Assembly: GCF_003014575.1 (NCBI RefSeq)
Contig: NZ_PYGF01000002.1
Location: forward strand, 1-64,000
DNA length: 64,000 nucleotides
Direction of reading: 5' to 3'
From: Cecembia rubra
GTDB taxonomy: Bacteria > Bacteroidota > Bacteroidia > Cytophagales > Cyclobacteriaceae
Made by a program: the position numbers and the translations under genes. Below are positions 61,157-64,000 of this stretch, piece by piece (positions within the stretch are counted from its first letter, which is position 1; each line of letters opens with the position of its first letter). The notes below the pieces were generated by a model. It was not told where the DNA came from. It made no database searches and worked only from the letters and a program-made list of their open reading frames with translations.

Positions 61157-63952
61157 ATGAGGGAAATAAAAATTTCATTTTATCAGAGAAAGGTATTTTT
61201 AATTTTCCTGAATTGTCTGGTTTTTTCCTTCTTGACAGGTTCCTTATTTGCCCAGACCATTTCGGGTAAAGTTTTGGATGAACGTTCAGGTGAGCCTTTG
61301 CCCTTTTCCAATGTTTTTATCAGCAATACCACCCTAGGTGCTACTACGGATATCAATGGTAATTATTCCATCACCGGCCAGCTTCCCCAAAACTTTGAGC
61401 TTGCGGTTTCCTTTATGGGATATTATACAAAATTCAGGAGTATTGCTGTCAATGGCAGAAGTAATATTACTGTTAATTTTGAACTGGAACCAAAGGTCAA
61501 CCAGCTTGAAGAGGTTCAGCTAAAAGCCAAAAGAGACAAGAAGTGGGAAAGGGATTTAAAAAGATTTGAAAAGGTTTTTTTGGCACTTCCGGATGACCCA
61601 TTTCTTAAGAATAGCAGGATTATGAATCCATGGGTGCTGGACTTTGAAGAAGAAAGGGAAAACGGTATTAAATATTTTGCGGCAAAAGCTGAAGGGCCCG
61701 TCCAAATTGAAAACAATGCATTGGGCTACGATATTGAATATCATTTAGAGAGATTTTTTGAGACCAGGAAGGGATTTCAGTATTATGGTTTGGTAAACTT
61801 CAAGGAGCAAGTCAATACCGAAGATCAAAAGATAAAAAGAAATGCTGCCTTCCAAGGTTCATTGAGACATTTGATTCAGCAATTAGTAGAAAATAAATTG
61901 GATTATTTGGATTATGACCTGTTTGAAGTCATGCCGGAAAGAATTATGGAGCCAAGGACCAATGACTTTTATTATGAAATTGGCAATTCCATACAACCTA
62001 TTACCCGTGATTCATTATATATCTGTGAATTGGTTGAGGGCTATAATGTCATCGTTCTTCCAAAGAAATTAGAGGTTCATTTTAAAAGGAAACCATGGCC
62101 AAATGATTATTACCAGGATGTTTACCATACCATTTCCTGGCTGGAGGCTCCTTTAGGTTATTTTATAGTGGATAAGTATGGTGTGCTTCCTGACCCCACC
62201 CAATTGGTAAGATCAGGCTATATGGGGAGAGAACGGATGGCGAGGTTTCTGCCCCATGATTTCGAACCTGATGAAGAATTGGGGAAGTTGTTGGTGGATT
62301 TTGATTCTGCCATTATTCAGAATACCAAATGGAATAACCTCAGGGAAAAACCCCACCTGACCCTGAATAAATCATTTTATTATCCAGGGGAAGCTATTTG
62401 GTTCAATGCCACCATGCTTTACCAGAATCCAATTTATTCGGACACTTTGAGCAGGTTGTTGCATGTAGAGCTATATGACAAGAACTTCAAGGTCATTGTT
62501 TCTGAAAAATTACCCATTGAGAAAGGAAAAGCCAAAGGGGTTTTGGTGCTGCCAGATCAATTGACGCCCGAAAATTATGTCTTGAGGGCATATACCCAAT
62601 GGATGCGCAATTATGAGGATGATGGTTTTACCTATCTTCCTATCCCCGTGATCCGGAAAAATCAGCTTGCCCATTTAGCACAAAATGAAGGAGGGGAAAG
62701 GGATGAAGAAAGCATTGAGGTGGTCTTAACTCCAAGGTTCGAATCCTCTTCCTGGTCAAAGAAAGTCGAATTAGAGCTTGAAATTCTTGAAGCTGACCTG
62801 GATTTTGTGGGAGGGGAATTCAGCGTTTCAGTTTTGGATGCTGACCTTAATCCTGATGCTGGATTTCACCAAAATATTGGAAGGACAATGAATTGGCTTT
62901 ATGGTCCGGAGAAGTCCATCCGATTTGATGCGCCAAGGTTTCAGATAGAATATGGCAATTCCATATCGGGGTATTTTAAGGACAGGCCAAAAAAACCTTT
63001 GAATGTTCCAATTACCATAGTCCAAGGGCAGCTAGAAGATTATGGAGTGGTCCGTTCAGATACCAGTGGATATTTCTGGGTCACCGGTCTGAATTTCAGG
63101 GATACGTTAGACATTGCAATTGCAGCCTTAAATGATAAGAGGAAGCGTTTTGGTCAGGTCATACTTTCTTCAATTCAATCTCCGGAAGTGGAAACTTTTT
63201 TGCCTCGGGTAAGGTACAATTTAGTAAATGCTCCCAGTGGAGAATTGGAATATGCCTATGCGGATTTGATGTCAGGTGATTACTTTGAATTGGAAGAAGT
63301 CACGGTAAGCAATACAGCGCTTCCAAATTGGGAAGAAAGCGATTACGGCTATGGAAAAGGGGATAGAAGCATAGGATCGGCTTTTTTAGAGGCTAGGCCT
63401 GACTTGTCATTGGATCAAGTGATAGCCATGAATATGCCACCCGGTGGATTTGGCAGGTATAATTTTGGATTGGATGCAGGAGCACCTGTATTGATTATAG
63501 ACGGGGCACGGTTTTTTGGAGATGAAGCAGAAGTATGGAGTTACCTAAAAAGCATAATAGCTGCTGAGGTTGAATCTATCGAGATCTTTACTTTCTCAGC
63601 GAATATTTTTGGCATACAAGGATTTGGGGGTGCCATTGTAGTAAAGACCAAGAAAGGAAGTAGACAATTGAATAGAGATGTGGTTTTTGATGCTGGTCAG
63701 TTTCAATTGTTCAAAGTAAAGGGATATTCCCATGTCCCTAATTTTCCCGTGCTAAAAAACAATGAAGGTGTTATTCCACGTAGGTCAGCGATTTTTTGGA
63801 ATCCCAGGATTGAATGGTCCAGTGAAATGAATAAGCATAAGCTGGATTTTAACCTATCTCATTTGACCAGCCGGATATGGGTAAGAGTGGAAGGGATGAG
63901 CTGGGATGGAGTGCCTTTCCAGCGGGAATTTGAAGTGGAGGTTCCAAAATAG
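61157..63952 (+). CDS. Exported carboxypeptidase-regulatory/TonB-plug multidomain protein
   Basis: Envelope protein of 931 residues from the ATG at 61157 (MREIKISFYQRK); the TTG ten codons earlier is not needed. A signal peptide ends at SLFAQ. Then comes a carboxypeptidase D regulatory-like domain (ISGKVLDERSGEPLPFSNVFI, GATTDINGNYSITG). A middle part has strands of macroglobulin type (LTLNKSFYYPGEAIWFNATML, LVLPDQLTPENYVLRAYTQWMRN). Near the C-terminus is a TonB-receptor plug-like segment (APVLIIDGARFFGD, IEIFTFSANIFGIQGFGGAIVVKTKKG). No outer-membrane barrel follows, and the chain ends in EFEVEVPK. A role in surface polymer handling or as a partner of TonB-dependent systems is possible; no function is known. 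Confidence 0.8.
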   Translation: MREIKISFYQRKVFLIFLNCLVFSFLTGSLFAQTISGKVLDERSGEPLPFSNVFISNTTLGATTDINGNYSITGQLPQNFELAVSFMGYYTKFRSIAVNGRSNITVNFELEPKVNQLEEVQLKAKRDKKWERDLKRFEKVFLALPDDPFLKNSRIMNPWVLDFEEERENGIKYFAAKAEGPVQIENNALGYDIEYHLERFFETRKGFQYYGLVNFKEQVNTEDQKIKRNAAFQGSLRHLIQQLVENKLDYLDYDLFEVMPERIMEPRTNDFYYEIGNSIQPITRDSLYICELVEGYNVIVLPKKLEVHFKRKPWPNDYYQDVYHTISWLEAPLGYFIVDKYGVLPDPTQLVRSGYMGRERMARFLPHDFEPDEELGKLLVDFDSAIIQNTKWNNLREKPHLTLNKSFYYPGEAIWFNATMLYQNPIYSDTLSRLLHVELYDKNFKVIVSEKLPIEKGKAKGVLVLPDQLTPENYVLRAYTQWMRNYEDDGFTYLPIPVIRKNQLAHLAQNEGGERDEESIEVVLTPRFESSSWSKKVELELEILEADLDFVGGEFSVSVLDADLNPDAGFHQNIGRTMNWLYGPEKSIRFDAPRFQIEYGNSISGYFKDRPKKPLNVPITIVQGQLEDYGVVRSDTSGYFWVTGLNFRDTLDIAIAALNDKRKRFGQVILSSIQSPEVETFLPRVRYNLVNAPSGELEYAYADLMSGDYFELEEVTVSNTALPNWEESDYGYGKGDRSIGSAFLEARPDLSLDQVIAMNMPPGGFGRYNFGLDAGAPVLIIDGARFFGDEAEVWSYLKSIIAAEVESIEIFTFSANIFGIQGFGGAIVVKTKKGSRQLNRDVVFDAGQFQLFKVKGYSHVPNFPVLKNNEGVIPRRSAIFWNPRIEWSSEMNKHKLDFNLSHLTSRIWVRVEGMSWDGVPFQREFEVEVPK

Positions 63953-64000
63953 TAGTTCCTTGCATTGGGAATTTTTATTCCATAAGATGCTTATTTCGGC

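Noticed and set aside
1-64000. CRISPR array, prophage, toxin-antitoxin or defence island
   Set aside because: No regularly spaced repeat with unique spacers, no integrase or phage genes, and no recognisable toxin or restriction genes are present.

Overview
The window is a stretch of chromosome from a Bacteroidota bacterium, most likely of the order Cytophagales near Cyclobacteriaceae. That placement is inference. It rests on the AT-rich base composition, the LpxC-FabZ fusion gene, the type IX secretion regulator PorX, DUF4296, DUF4924 and BatA/DUF58 proteins, -7 promoter elements of the TAnnTTTG type, and the near absence of Shine-Dalgarno sequences. Almost all of it is ordinary core chromosome. 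No prophage, CRISPR array, complete insertion sequence or toxin/defence locus is visible.

Layout. 1-636: intergenic DNA with the decayed 3' end of an IS256-family transposase. 637-4052: nrdB-nrdA (class Ia ribonucleotide reductase), preceded by a terminator-like hairpin and two palindromes. 4714-5318: rplU-rpmA. 5471-8539: a large secreted Asp-box beta-propeller protein. 8806-12953: hibernation factor, rhomboid protease, polyprenyl synthase, RNase R. 13240-18750: unknown secreted protein, exonuclease, lipB, YraN, di-haem cytochrome c, membrane-tethered LuxR regulator. 18884-27038: vitamin B12 acquisition locus. 27061-31195: SixA, cold-shock protein, amidohydrolase, gluconokinase/6-phosphogluconate dehydrogenase fusion. 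31471-36269: NagB/PIG-L fusion, ROK kinase, cystathionine beta-synthase. 36918-39727: BatA aerotolerance-type cluster. 39901-42632: DUF4296 lipoprotein and mutS2. 42692-48345: lipid A operon HD-lpxD-lpxC/fabZ-lpxA-ABC. 48397-51599: porX-tsaE-ald. 51610-63952: response regulator, pyrophosphatase, outer-membrane barrel, AcpH, SF1 helicase, DUF4924, lepA, folD, tRNA-Leu(GAG) and a large TonB-plug/carboxypeptidase-regulatory protein.

The most coherent system is the B12 locus. A cobalamin riboswitch on the + strand precedes a TonB-dependent receptor (BtuB type), a surface beta-propeller lipoprotein (BtuG type), a DUF71 PP-loop enzyme of the kind predicted to act in B12 salvage, and a short-chain dehydrogenase. 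Divergent from it is btuF-btuC-btuD, which has its own promoter and no riboswitch. Its ATPase carries an unexplained C-terminal extension of about 80 residues. The receptor gene has no usable ATG start.

Other points worth a second look are two metabolic gene fusions, a perfect 22-bp CRP-type palindrome placed like an activator site before the hibernation factor gene, twin TTGAC-N5-GTCAA palindromes near nrdB, overlapping divergent promoters between porX and the lipid A operon, and a REPIN-like repeat between lepA and folD. All functional calls come from reading the sequence and from family knowledge; no database search was run.
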